Assembly (NCBI GenBank): GCA_002408105.1
Contig: DHQM01000002.1
Span: 1-10,962, forward strand
Reading direction: 5' to 3'
DNA: 10,962 bases
Source of the DNA: Gammaproteobacteria bacterium UBA5338
Lineage (GTDB): Bacteria > Pseudomonadota > Gammaproteobacteria > Pseudomonadales > UBA5862
In this document: in pieces, positions 1 to 6,699 of the stretch
How positions within the stretch are numbered: position 1 is the first letter of the stretch
Layout of the letters: each line of letters begins with the position of its first letter
The notes under the pieces: model-generated
Databases searched by the model: none
Told to the model about the DNA's origin: nothing
What the model saw: the letters and a program-made list of their open reading frames with translations, nothing else
Translations under genes and position numbers: made by a program

Positions 1-369
1 GGCGGCGCGCGCATGCAGGAGGGGCTCCTGTCGCTGCTGCAGATGGCCAAGACCTCCGCCATGCTGGCGCGGCTGGGCGAGGCGCGCCTGCCCTTCATCT
101 CGGTGCTGACCGACCCGACCACCGGCGGCGTGTCGGCGAGCCTGGCGATGCTGGGTGACGTGATCATCGCCGAGCCGAACGCGTTGATCGGTTTCGCCGG
201 GCCGCGTGTCATCGAGCAGACCGTGCGCGAGGTGCTGCCACCGGGCTTCCAGCGCAGCGAGTTCCTGCTCGACCACGGTGCCGTGGACCAGATCGTCGAT
301 CGTCGCCAGATGCGCGAGCACATCGCCCGTCTGCTGGGTCTGCTGCAGAGGCGCTCGGCCACCGCGTGA
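1..369 (+). CDS. accD: Acetyl-CoA carboxylase carboxyltransferase subunit beta, 3' part
   Basis: The gene is cut by the left window edge; 122 C-terminal residues are visible in frame 1. AccD pairs with AccA to form the carboxyltransferase that moves CO2 from biotin-AccB to acetyl-CoA, giving malonyl-CoA for fatty acid synthesis in the cytoplasm. The fragment has the conserved crotonase-fold segments of Acc[43 protein letters not shown] and [18 protein letters not shown], all close to the E. coli protein. The N-terminal zinc-finger part lies outside the window. The stop TGA overlaps the GTG start of folC (GTGA, 366-369), which suggests translational coupling. Third codon positions are about 90% G or C by hand count, higher than in most of the window. 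Identity is secure. Confidence 0.97.
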   Translation, partial: GGARMQEGLLSLLQMAKTSAMLARLGEARLPFISVLTDPTTGGVSASLAMLGDVIIAEPNALIGFAGPRVIEQTVREVLPPGFQRSEFLLDHGAVDQIVDRRQMREHIARLLGLLQRRSATA

Positions 370-1643
370 GCGCGCGTTTCGCCTGCCTCAGCGACTGGCT
401 GGCCTGGCAGGAGACGGCCCACCCGCGCAAGATCGACCTCACCCTCGACCGCGTACGGGCGGTGCTGGCGCGCCTGGCGCCGGCGCTGTCCGGCGTGCCG
501 GTCGTCACCGTGGCCGGCACCAACGGCAAGGGATCCGTGGTCCATTTGCTCGAACAGTGGCTCAGACGTCAGGGCGCCCGTGTCGGCGCCTACAGCTCGC
601 CGCACCTGCAGCGCTACAACGAGCGGGTGCGGATCAACGGCGTCGAATCCACAGACGCTGAATTGTGCGCAGCATTCGCTCAGGTGGAGGCCAAGCGGGG
701 CGACACCGCGCTGACCTACTTCGAGTTTGGCACCTTAGCGGCGGTGCAGCAGTTCGTTGATGCCGATCTGGATTTCTGGTTGTTGGAGGTGGGGCTCGGG
801 GGACGTCTTGACGCAGTGAATGTCATTGAACCGGACATTGCAGTCATCACCACGGTCGACTACGACCACCAGGATTGGTTGGGGAGGGACCTGGGGAGTA
901 TCGCCCGAGAGAAAGCGGGCATCATGCGCGCCGGTCGACCTGCTGTGGTGGCGATGCCGGCGCCACCTGCGCCCGTCCAGTCTGCGCTGGAAGCCCCCGG
1001 AGCGGTGGTCCGGTGGCGTGGTGAAGCGTTTGACCTGATCGCCGAAGCGGATGGAAGCTTCGAGTACCGGTCGCCCAGCCATCGCCTCAGCCGCCTGAGG
1101 TGCGCACTCCCACCCGATTCGGTGGCGGCGGCACTGGCGGTGGCTGAGGCGCTGCCGTTCGCGATGGAGCCAGAAGCGGTCAAGGCATGGCTTGAAGCGG
1201 CGGCTTTGCCAGGGCGGTTCCAGCGCTTGGAACTGGGCGTGCCGGTGGTGCTTGATGTCGCTCACAACCCGCAGGGAGCTCGCCTCTTGGGCAAGCGGGT
1301 GGCTGGGGATTCGAGCCTCAAGCCGCTTTATGCCGTGCTCGGCACCATGGCAGACAAGGACCTCGCCGGTGTGGTGGCGCCACTGCAACCAGTGGTGGCG
1401 GCGTGGTTTCCGGCGGCGCCGCGGGTTTCCCGTGCCACACCAGTTGAGGCGTTGGTGGCTGGGCTTCAGCAGTTCGGTGCGAAGCAGGTCAGCCCCGGCG
1501 CATCGGTTGCCGATGCACTGGATCGCGCACTTCAGGCTGCCTCCGAAACTGGGGGGGGCGTATTGGTGTATGGCTCCTTCTATACAGTGGGTGAAGCACT
1601 CGACGCTTGCGGCGCAACACCGCAGCGAAGGCCCCCCCGATGA
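366..1643 (+). CDS. folC: Bifunctional dihydrofolate synthase / folylpolyglutamate synthase
   Basis: FolC is a cytoplasmic ATP-dependent Mur-ligase-family enzyme. It joins glutamate to dihydropteroate and then adds further glutamates to reduced folates. The 425-residue length matches E. coli FolC. Visible motifs are the P-loop GTNGKGS (51-57), [16 protein letters not shown] (77-92), the [14 protein letters not shown] core (139-152), DYDHQDWLG (165-173), and REKAGI (181-186), whose Lys183 fits the usual carbamylated lysine. The second domain shows LPGRFQ (281-286) and LDVAHNP (296-302). The GTG start overlaps the accD stop and the N-terminus aligns as expected, so no longer form is needed. The next gene starts on the folC stop (ATGA). 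Codon composition changes near positions 530-650: before this almost every codon ends in G or C, and after it roughly 70% do, although the protein stays continuous. Confidence 0.96.
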   Translation: MSARFACLSDWLAWQETAHPRKIDLTLDRVRAVLARLAPALSGVPVVTVAGTNGKGSVVHLLEQWLRRQGARVGAYSSPHLQRYNERVRINGVESTDAELCAAFAQVEAKRGDTALTYFEFGTLAAVQQFVDADLDFWLLEVGLGGRLDAVNVIEPDIAVITTVDYDHQDWLGRDLGSIAREKAGIMRAGRPAVVAMPAPPAPVQSALEAPGAVVRWRGEAFDLIAEADGSFEYRSPSHRLSRLRCALPPDSVAAALAVAEALPFAMEPEAVKAWLEAAALPGRFQRLELGVPVVLDVAHNPQGARLLGKRVAGDSSLKPLYAVLGTMADKDLAGVVAPLQPVVAAWFPAAPRVSRATPVEALVAGLQQFGAKQVSPGASVADALDRALQAASETGGGVLVYGSFYTVGEALDACGATPQRRPPR

Positions 1644-2185
1644 ACGAGAACCACAAGCGCCGGCTTGTGGGTGCCCTTGTGCTCGTTGCGCTGGCAGCTG
1701 CGCTGCTGCCGATGCTGCTTGACAACCCCCAGTTGCCCCTGGATGGGCCCACGGCCGACATCCCGCCTCCGCCACCATTCGAAGATTGGCACCCCGGGCC
1801 CACCACCAGTTGGCAGGCCCTGGATCAGACCCTGGATGGAGGGGCTCTCGACCCTTGGGCAGAGTCGGCTGTGCCCGCCGACCCTGAGGGGCTGGCTCCA
1901 GACGTTGGCGCCGCTGATGCGCCCCGCCTGGACGCGGATGGGTTGCCCGTCTCCTGGGTGGCACAGGTAGGAACCTTTGCTGATCGCCAAAACGCCGAGC
2001 AGCTGGTCGCGCGGTTGCGCGGGCTCGGCCATGATGCCCATGCGCTGGAGTACGGGGACACTGCGCAGACCCTCTTCCGGGTCTACACGGGCCCCTACTG
2101 GAAACGGCAGCAGGCGGCAGAGGCGGCGAGCCAACTGAAAGCGCAGCTTGATGTCGATCCTTGGGTGACCCAGTATCGGCCATGA
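1640..2185 (+). CDS. dedD: SPOR-domain inner-membrane protein (DedD-like)
   Basis: This 181-residue protein has a short cytoplasmic N-terminus with positive charges (HKRR), one membrane span (about 9-27), a Pro/Asp-rich periplasmic linker (about 28-103) and a C-terminal SPOR domain (about 104-181). The SPOR domain contains VAQVGTFADRQNAEQLVARL and FRVYTGPY. SPOR domains bind denuded septal glycan strands, and DedD-type proteins contribute to cell constriction. I chose the ATG at 1640 because it overlaps the folC stop (ATGA), follows a GAAGG element (1627-1631) at good spacing, and puts the membrane span right after the start. An in-frame start at 1607 would add 11 residues inside folC. The position between folC and cvpA matches the Pseudomonas SPOR gene of this cluster. 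The family is secure; the dedD name is by position and architecture. Confidence 0.9.
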   Translation: MNENHKRRLVGALVLVALAAALLPMLLDNPQLPLDGPTADIPPPPPFEDWHPGPTTSWQALDQTLDGGALDPWAESAVPADPEGLAPDVGAADAPRLDADGLPVSWVAQVGTFADRQNAEQLVARLRGLGHDAHALEYGDTAQTLFRVYTGPYWKRQQAAEAASQLKAQLDVDPWVTQYRP

Positions 2186-2211
2186 AGTGGGCGCAAACCG
2201 GCACCATTCTC

Positions 2212-2220
2212 TGCTAGAAT
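2212..2220 (+). promoter_or_regulatory. Candidate extended -10 promoter for cvpA-purF
   Basis: The sequence TGCTAGAAT fits an extended -10 element (TGn followed by TAGAAT at 2215-2220, five of six matches to TATAAT). No good -35 hexamer lies 16-18 bp upstream, which extended -10 promoters can tolerate. It is flanked by a 6-bp inverted repeat (CCGGCA 2198-2203, TGCCGG 2221-2226) that could be an operator or chance. It is the best candidate in the gap for a start site ahead of cvpA. The call rests on motif alone. Confidence 0.35.
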
Positions 2221-2388
2221 TGCCGGCTTACCCTGGCCGGTTCGCCTCTCACATTGCTTTCCACATTCGACTTTGAGTGCAAACCTGAGATCCTGCTGCT
2301 GCGCCGCCCGCAGCGGACGGGGTTGGAATTGCGGTGCCTAGCCCCATGATGACTGCGCCACCCAATGGGCCTGATTTGGCAAACGCAC

Positions 2389-2394
2389 AGGTGA
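2389..2394 (+). promoter_or_regulatory. Ribosome binding site supporting the TTG start of cvpA
   Basis: AGGTGA lies 4 nt before the TTG codon at 2399. This spacing is slightly short but acceptable. The element supports translation from the unusual TTG codon, since no other in-frame start is available after the stop at 2372-2374. Confidence 0.55.
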
Positions 2395-2398
2395 CCCG

Positions 2399-2881
2399 TT
2401 GAATTGGGTCGACTGGGTGATCCTTGCAGTGGTTGTGGTGTCGACCTTTGCGAGCCTGGTGCGCGGGTTTATCGCCGAAGCCTTCTCACTTGCAGCCCTG
2501 GTGGTGGCGACTGTGGCCGCCATTGTGTTTACCACCACCCTCAGCCAGTGGCTTGCGTCGCTCATCGAGTCGCCGATGCCGCGGACCCTGCTTGCCTTTG
2601 CTGCGCTGTTCATCGGCACCCTGATCGTTGGCTCCATCGTGGGGCGGCTGCTCCGGCGTCTGGTGCACGCAAGTGGTCTGGGAGGCATTGACCGTGGTCT
2701 CGGCCTGCTGTTCGGAGCGGTGCGTGGCCTCTTGATTGTCATGGTGGTCGCACTGGGTCTAGCGCTGACGCCCGCCATGGACTCTGTGGCCTGGAAAGAA
2801 TCCAAGCTGCTTCCCTATTTGATGGCCGGTGTGCGTTGGGGGCAAGCGCAGCTCCCTCGACTCCACGACCACGCCGGCTAG
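2399..2881 (+). CDS. cvpA: CvpA family membrane protein
   Basis: This is a 160-residue integral membrane protein. CvpA was named for its need in colicin V export in E. coli; its biochemical role is unsettled, though loss affects the envelope and bile tolerance in several enterics. Four hydrophobic spans are visible (about 5-22, 28-46, 63-84 and 100-123). Family signatures are the N-terminal NWVDWVILAVVVV, SLVRGFIAEAFSL, and GGIDRGLGLLFGAVRGLLIV around 95-114. The start is TTG at 2399: an in-frame stop lies at 2372-2374, no ATG or GTG lies between, and the N-terminus matches the family exactly from this codon. AGGTGA at 2389-2394 is the likely ribosome binding site, 4 nt from the start. The gene directly precedes purF, as in E. 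coli and Pseudomonas. Confidence 0.93.
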   Translation: MNWVDWVILAVVVVSTFASLVRGFIAEAFSLAALVVATVAAIVFTTTLSQWLASLIESPMPRTLLAFAALFIGTLIVGSIVGRLLRRLVHASGLGGIDRGLGLLFGAVRGLLIVMVVALGLALTPAMDSVAWKESKLLPYLMAGVRWGQAQLPRLHDHAG

Positions 2882-2902
2882 GGGCGGGCCCGCCCCTGCC
2901 GG
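2874..2902 (+). other. Strong GC hairpin between cvpA and purF
   Basis: Positions 2880-2897 form a perfect 18-bp palindrome (A, then GGGGCGGG, then CCCGCCCC, then T). It is extended by CCGGC (2874-2878) pairing with GCCGG (2898-2902) across a single bulged T at 2879. The RNA would form a stem of about 12 pairs with a GGCC loop. It starts inside the last codons of cvpA and ends 12 nt before the purF Shine-Dalgarno. No T-run follows, so it does not look like a standard intrinsic terminator. An mRNA-stabilising, processing or attenuating role is inference. Confidence 0.75.
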
Positions 2903-2914
2903 TTGGATTCCAAC

Positions 2915-2919
2915 GGAGG
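2915..2919 (+). promoter_or_regulatory. Ribosome binding site that fixes the purF start
   Basis: GGAGG lies 7 nt before ATG 2927. It settles the start in favour of 2927 over the in-frame TTG at 2903. The Met-Cys beginning needed by the PurF glutaminase domain gives the same answer. Confidence 0.85.
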
Positions 2920-2926
2920 TTTCGCC

Positions 2927-4447
2927 ATGTGTGGTGTGGTTGGCATTCTTGCCCAAGGCGATGTGAATCAAGCGATTTATGACGCCCTGACAGTGTTGCA
3001 GCACCGCGGCCAGGATGCTGCCGGCATGATGACCTGTGCCGACGGCAAGCTGAAGGTGCGCAAAGGCAACGGGCTGGTGCGTGATGTGTTTCAGTCGCAG
3101 GACATGCAGATGCTCGCCGGCAACATCGGCCTCGGCCACGTGCGCTATCCCACCGCCGGCAGTTCGAGCTCCATTCTTGCGCAACCGTTCTATGTGAACT
3201 CGCCGTATGGTCTTGCTCTGGCTCACAACGGCAACCTCACCAACACGGCGCAGCTGAGTGAGGAGCTGTACCGGGACGACCTGCGCCACGTCAACACCGA
3301 TTCTGACTCGGAAGTGCTGCTCAACGTGCTTGCCCATGAACTGCAAGAGCTGGGGCAGCATGAGCCTCAGCCTGAGCACTTTTTGGCGGCAGTTGAACGG
3401 GTGCAGGAGCGCGCCACGGGCGGCTATGCGGTGGTGGCGATGGTTGTGGGCTATGGATTGCTCGGCTTTCGCGATCCGCACGCCATTCGGCCCCTCGTGG
3501 TTGGACGTCGGGACACCGAACAAGGCCCCGAATTCATGATGGCCTCGGAAAGCGTGGCCCTTGACGCGCTGGATTTCGAGTTGGTGCGTGACTTCGGTCC
3601 GGGCGAGGCCATCTTCATTGATTTGAACGGGCAAATTCACAGCCGCACCTGTACCCCGCAGCCGAGCTACCGGCCCTGCATTTTTGAGCACGTCTACTTT
3701 GCCCGACCCGACTCGATTATCGACCGCATCTCTGTGCACAAGGCCCGCCTGCGCATGGGCGAGCGGTTGGCAGAAAAAATTCTGCGCGTTTGGCCGGACC
3801 ACGACATCGATGTGGTGATTCCGATCCCCGATACCAGCCGCACGGCGGCCTTGCCTCTGGCGCAGCGCCTTGGGGTCAAGTACCGCGAGGGGTTTGTAAA
3901 AAACCGCTACATCGGCCGCACCTTCATCATGCCGGGCCAAAGCCAGCGACGAAAATCTGTGAAACAAAAGCTCAATGCGATTGACCTCGAGTTTCGCGGC
4001 AAGAATGTCCTTTTGGTTGACGACTCCATTGTGCGCGGGACCACCTGTGAGCAGATCATTCTGATGGCGCGCGAGGCCGGGGCGGCCAAGGTGTACTTCG
4101 CGTCGGCAGCGCCGCCGGTGCGCTATCCCAACGTATACGGCATCGACATGCCGGCGGCGGAGGAATTGATTGCGCACGGGCGCAGCGAAGACGAGGTTCG
4201 CCGTTTGATCGGTGCCGACCAACTGTTCTACCAGGACCTCGAAGACCTGATCGAATGCGCCAGCGAGGGCAACCCGCTCATCACGGACTTCGAGTGTTCG
4301 GTGTTCACCGGTGAATACGTCACCGGCAACATCGATCGCAGTTACCTGGACCTGGTCAGCAGCCTGCGCGCCGACAAGGCCAAGGCACGTCGAGAAGCCA
4401 GGGTACGGTCTGGCACCGCCTATGGCGGTTGCATCAAAGACCTGTAG
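2927..4447 (+). CDS. purF: Amidophosphoribosyltransferase
   Basis: PurF catalyses the first committed step of purine synthesis, making 5-phosphoribosylamine from PRPP and glutamine-derived ammonia in the cytoplasm. The protein has 506 residues, like E. coli PurF (505). Removal of Met1 exposes the catalytic N-terminal Cys (MCGVVGI), so the start must be ATG 2927. The Ntn glutaminase half shows [33 protein letters not shown] and [11 protein letters not shown]. The phosphoribosyltransferase half shows [10 protein letters not shown], the flexible-loop segment [17 protein letters not shown], and the PRPP-binding motif [13 protein letters not shown] (about 361-373). As in the E. coli type, I see no propeptide before Cys1. 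It lies 45 bp after cvpA and 20 bp before metZ, so one transcript is likely, with the GC hairpin between cvpA and purF a possible modulation point. Identity is secure. Confidence 0.98.
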   Translation: MCGVVGILAQGDVNQAIYDALTVLQHRGQDAAGMMTCADGKLKVRKGNGLVRDVFQSQDMQMLAGNIGLGHVRYPTAGSSSSILAQPFYVNSPYGLALAHNGNLTNTAQLSEELYRDDLRHVNTDSDSEVLLNVLAHELQELGQHEPQPEHFLAAVERVQERATGGYAVVAMVVGYGLLGFRDPHAIRPLVVGRRDTEQGPEFMMASESVALDALDFELVRDFGPGEAIFIDLNGQIHSRTCTPQPSYRPCIFEHVYFARPDSIIDRISVHKARLRMGERLAEKILRVWPDHDIDVVIPIPDTSRTAALPLAQRLGVKYREGFVKNRYIGRTFIMPGQSQRRKSVKQKLNAIDLEFRGKNVLLVDDSIVRGTTCEQIILMAREAGAAKVYFASAAPPVRYPNVYGIDMPAAEELIAHGRSEDEVRRLIGADQLFYQDLEDLIECASEGNPLITDFECSVFTGEYVTGNIDRSYLDLVSSLRADKAKARREARVRSGTAYGGCIKDL

Positions 4448-4467
4448 CGGCCGAAAGTGAGCCATCC

Positions 4468-5688
4468 ATGACCGAATCTGCACCTCCACAACGACACGCA
4501 ACCGAAGCAGAAGCTCTGGCAGGCGCTGCCTTCGATACCCTGGCGGTACGCGCTGGCCAACGCCGCAGCAGCGAGGGAGAGCACGCCGAGGCGATCTTCG
4601 CGACTTCCAGCTATGTCTTTGAGTCCGCTGCTGCGGCGGCCGACCGGTTTTCTGGCGCGGCGCCGGGCAATGTGTACTCCCGCTACACCAATCCAACGGT
4701 CGCCATGTTCGAAGACCGGCTTGCGGCGCTGGAGGGTGCGCCGGCGGCGGTTGGCGCAGCTTCGGGCATGGGGGCCATCCTCAGTTTGATGATGACCCTG
4801 CTGTCCGCCGGCGACCATGTGGTGTGCTCGCGCAGCGTTTTCGGCACCACCATTGGTTTGTTCAGCCGCTACCTAGAGAAGTTTGGCGTCGAGACTTCGT
4901 ATGTCGCACCCACCGACATCGAGGCATGGAAAAATGCCATTTGCGACCGGACCCGTGTGCTCTTTGTGGAGACGCCCTCCAATCCGTTGTGCGAAGTGGC
5001 CGACCTCCCTGCGCTGAAGCGGCTGGCTCAGCAGGCGGGAGCGCGCCTGGTGGTCGACAACTGCTTCTGCACCCCGGCCCTGCAGCGCCCACTCGAGCTG
5101 GGTGCCGACCTGGTGGTGCATTCGGCCACCAAATACCTGGACGGGCAGGGACGCTGCATCGGTGGGGCGGTCGTGGGCGACGAGGCCACCATCGCGGATG
5201 TGGTGGCGTTCATTCGCACCTGTGGCCCAAGCATGAGCCCTTTCAATGCGTGGGTGTTTCTCAAGGGGTTGGAGACCTTGCGTCTGCGCATGTTGGCGCA
5301 CTCTGACAATGCCCTTGCTGTCGCTGAATGGCTGCAGGCTCAACCTGGGATCCAGAGGGTCTACTATGCGGGCTTGCCGACCCACCCAGGTCATGCGTTG
5401 GCGCGTCAACAGCAGCACGCCTATGGTGGGGTGCTGTCCTTCGAGGTTGCCGGCGACCAGGCGGCGGCCTGGCGTTTCATTGACGCCACGCGTCTGGTTT
5501 CACTCACTGCCAACCTCGGCGACGCGAAGACCACCATTGTGCACCCCGCGACCACCACCCACGGGAGGTTGTCGGCCGAGCAGCGCCGGGACGCAGGGGT
5601 CGCGGACAACCTGATCCGCCTGGCCGTGGGGCTGGAAGCCCCCACCGACCTGTTGGATGACCTGCGCCTCGGTCTGGCCGCAATTTGA
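4468..5688 (+). CDS. metZ: O-succinylhomoserine sulfhydrylase
   Basis: MetZ is a PLP enzyme of the Cys/Met metabolism family. It makes homocysteine directly from O-succinylhomoserine and sulfide, bypassing cystathionine. The 406-residue protein shows AFDTLAVRAGQRR (21-33), SRYTNPTV (71-78), ETPSNPL (168-174), VVDNCFCTPALQ (195-206), and the PLP-lysine motif HSATKYLDGQGR with Lys222. The SATKYLDGQGR form and FNAWVFLKGLETLRLRM fit MetZ, while MetB usually has a different sequence after the lysine. NLGDAKTTIVHPATTTHGRLS near the C-terminus is also typical. I chose ATG 4468, preceded by a purine-rich GAAAGTGAG (4453-4461). A TTG at 4429 would overlap purF and add 13 unlikely residues. purF followed by metZ is the Pseudomonas order. 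Confidence 0.95.
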   Translation: MTESAPPQRHATEAEALAGAAFDTLAVRAGQRRSSEGEHAEAIFATSSYVFESAAAAADRFSGAAPGNVYSRYTNPTVAMFEDRLAALEGAPAAVGAASGMGAILSLMMTLLSAGDHVVCSRSVFGTTIGLFSRYLEKFGVETSYVAPTDIEAWKNAICDRTRVLFVETPSNPLCEVADLPALKRLAQQAGARLVVDNCFCTPALQRPLELGADLVVHSATKYLDGQGRCIGGAVVGDEATIADVVAFIRTCGPSMSPFNAWVFLKGLETLRLRMLAHSDNALAVAEWLQAQPGIQRVYYAGLPTHPGHALARQQQHAYGGVLSFEVAGDQAAAWRFIDATRLVSLTANLGDAKTTIVHPATTTHGRLSAEQRRDAGVADNLIRLAVGLEAPTDLLDDLRLGLAAI

Positions 5689-5745
5689 GTTGCAGATGCG
5701 AATCACGGGCCGCCCGCGCGTCGACAGGCTATTCTGACAGGAGTC

Positions 5746-6699
5746 ATGGGCGAACGCGGATGCGCGGGAGGGCGAGTGTCGCTGAAAACACTGGGCGACC
5801 GGTTGGTGGCCGAAGTGAGCAAGGCTGTGCAGGGCAAGCAGCATGAGGTGCGTCTGACCCTGGCGTGCCTGTTTGCCGGTGGCCATCTGCTGATCGAAGA
5901 CCTCCCAGGAATGGGCAAGACCACTCTGTCCCATGCCTTGGCCGCGGCCCTGGGGCTGCAGTTTTCGCGCATTCAGTTCACCAGCGACCTGCTGCCCGCC
6001 GACATCCTTGGCGCCTCGATCTTCGATCCTTCATCCCGCGGGTTCCAGTTTCATCCGGGACCGCTGTTTGCCCAGCTGGTGCTCGCCGACGAGATCAACC
6101 GGGCCAGCGCGAAAACCCAGAGTGCCTTGTTGGAGTGCATGGAGGAAGGTCAGGCCACGGTGGATGGTGCCAGCCACCGGCTGCCCACGCCGTTCTTCGT
6201 GATCGCGACGCAAAACCCCGTCGAGCAATCCGGCACCCACCGGTTGCCGGAGTCACAGCTGGATCGGTTCTTGATGCGCATTCGGTTGGGGTATCCCCCC
6301 GTGCCAATCGAACGGCGCATGTTGGCTGAGCCCCACGTCCGTGGCCAGCACAAGGTCCAGCCTTGCATTGACTCCGGCGCGTTGGAATCCACGCGCGTGG
6401 CCGTGGATCGGGTACAGGCCAGCGAAGCGCTGCTCGACTATGTGCTTGCGTTGATCGACCTCAGTCGCAACGGGGGACACTTTGTGACCGGGCTGTCACC
6501 CCGGGGTGGGTTGGCACTGATGGGCGCCGCACGTTCCTGGGCTGCTTTGGAAGGGCGCGAGTTCCTGTTGCCCGAGGACGTTCAAGCGGTGCTGCCTGCG
6601 GTGGTGGACCACCGCCTGCACTGGCGTGACCCCAGCCGCCACTCTGAGACGCCGGCTGCATTTATGCGGGCCCGAGTGGATGCCCTCGGCTTCGGCTGA
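5746..6699 (+). CDS. MoxR-family AAA+ ATPase
   Basis: This is a 317-residue cytoplasmic AAA+ ATPase (AAA_3 type) with a C-terminal lid. MoxR proteins are thought to act as chaperones that use ATP to activate or assemble partner complexes. Visible motifs are Walker A LPGMGKTT (53-60), Walker B LVLADEINRA (111-120), the sensor-1 region ATQNPVEQSGTHRLPESQLDRF (154-175, split as ATQNPVEQSG and THRLPESQLDRF), and GLSPRGGLALM in the lid. The start is uncertain. ATG 5746 has an AGGAG (5739-5743) only 2 nt away. GTG 5776, codon 11, follows GGGAGGG (5766-5772) at 3 nt, or GGAGG at 4 nt, and would still keep the whole ATPase domain. The gene is followed in overlap by a DUF58 gene and a transglutaminase gene, the classic MoxR partner set. 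Confidence 0.92.
   Translation: MGERGCAGGRVSLKTLGDRLVAEVSKAVQGKQHEVRLTLACLFAGGHLLIEDLPGMGKTTLSHALAAALGLQFSRIQFTSDLLPADILGASIFDPSSRGFQFHPGPLFAQLVLADEINRASAKTQSALLECMEEGQATVDGASHRLPTPFFVIATQNPVEQSGTHRLPESQLDRFLMRIRLGYPPVPIERRMLAEPHVRGQHKVQPCIDSGALESTRVAVDRVQASEALLDYVLALIDLSRNGGHFVTGLSPRGGLALMGAARSWAALEGREFLLPEDVQAVLPAVVDHRLHWRDPSRHSETPAAFMRARVDALGFG

Larger units (their letters stand above)
2186..2398 (+). other. Leader region between the SPOR gene and cvpA
   Basis: This 213-bp gap holds no confident gene. It contains a candidate extended -10 promoter near its left end, a small hairpin (GCTGCG 2298-2303 with CGCAGC 2309-2314, 5-nt loop) and three copies of GCAAAC (2193, 2279 and 2379). An open frame from 2289 can start at GTG 2334 or ATG 2346 and ends at TGA 2400-2402, on top of the cvpA start. 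No run of T follows any hairpin, so I see no intrinsic terminator for the upstream operon. The region most likely carries the promoter and 5' untranslated leader of cvpA-purF. Confidence 0.5.

Noticed and set aside
2191..2206. PurR-like operator upstream of cvpA-purF
   Set aside because: Only the left half (CGCAAAC) fits; the right half does not, and PurR control is mainly known from enterics and vibrios.
735..2207. 490-residue open frame on the minus strand, antisense to folC and the SPOR gene
   Set aside because: Low-complexity Arg/Pro/Gly/Ala-rich translation opposite well-supported genes; a shadow frame.
2298..2314. Hairpin in the cvpA leader as an intrinsic terminator for the upstream operon
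   Set aside because: Only six pairs, and followed by GC-rich sequence with no T-run.
2759..4696. 645-residue open frame on the minus strand, antisense to cvpA/purF/metZ
   Set aside because: It lies opposite secure genes, matches no family I recognise, and is expected from codon bias in GC-rich coding DNA.
4468..5688. Cystathionine gamma-synthase (metB) as identity of the PLP gene
   Set aside because: The sequence after the PLP lysine (YLDGQGR) and the C-terminal NLGDAKTT block fit MetZ, and the position after purF agrees.
5730..5735. TATTCT as a -10 box before moxR
   Set aside because: No matching -35 at 16-18 bp, and the box lies only 10 bp before ATG 5746.
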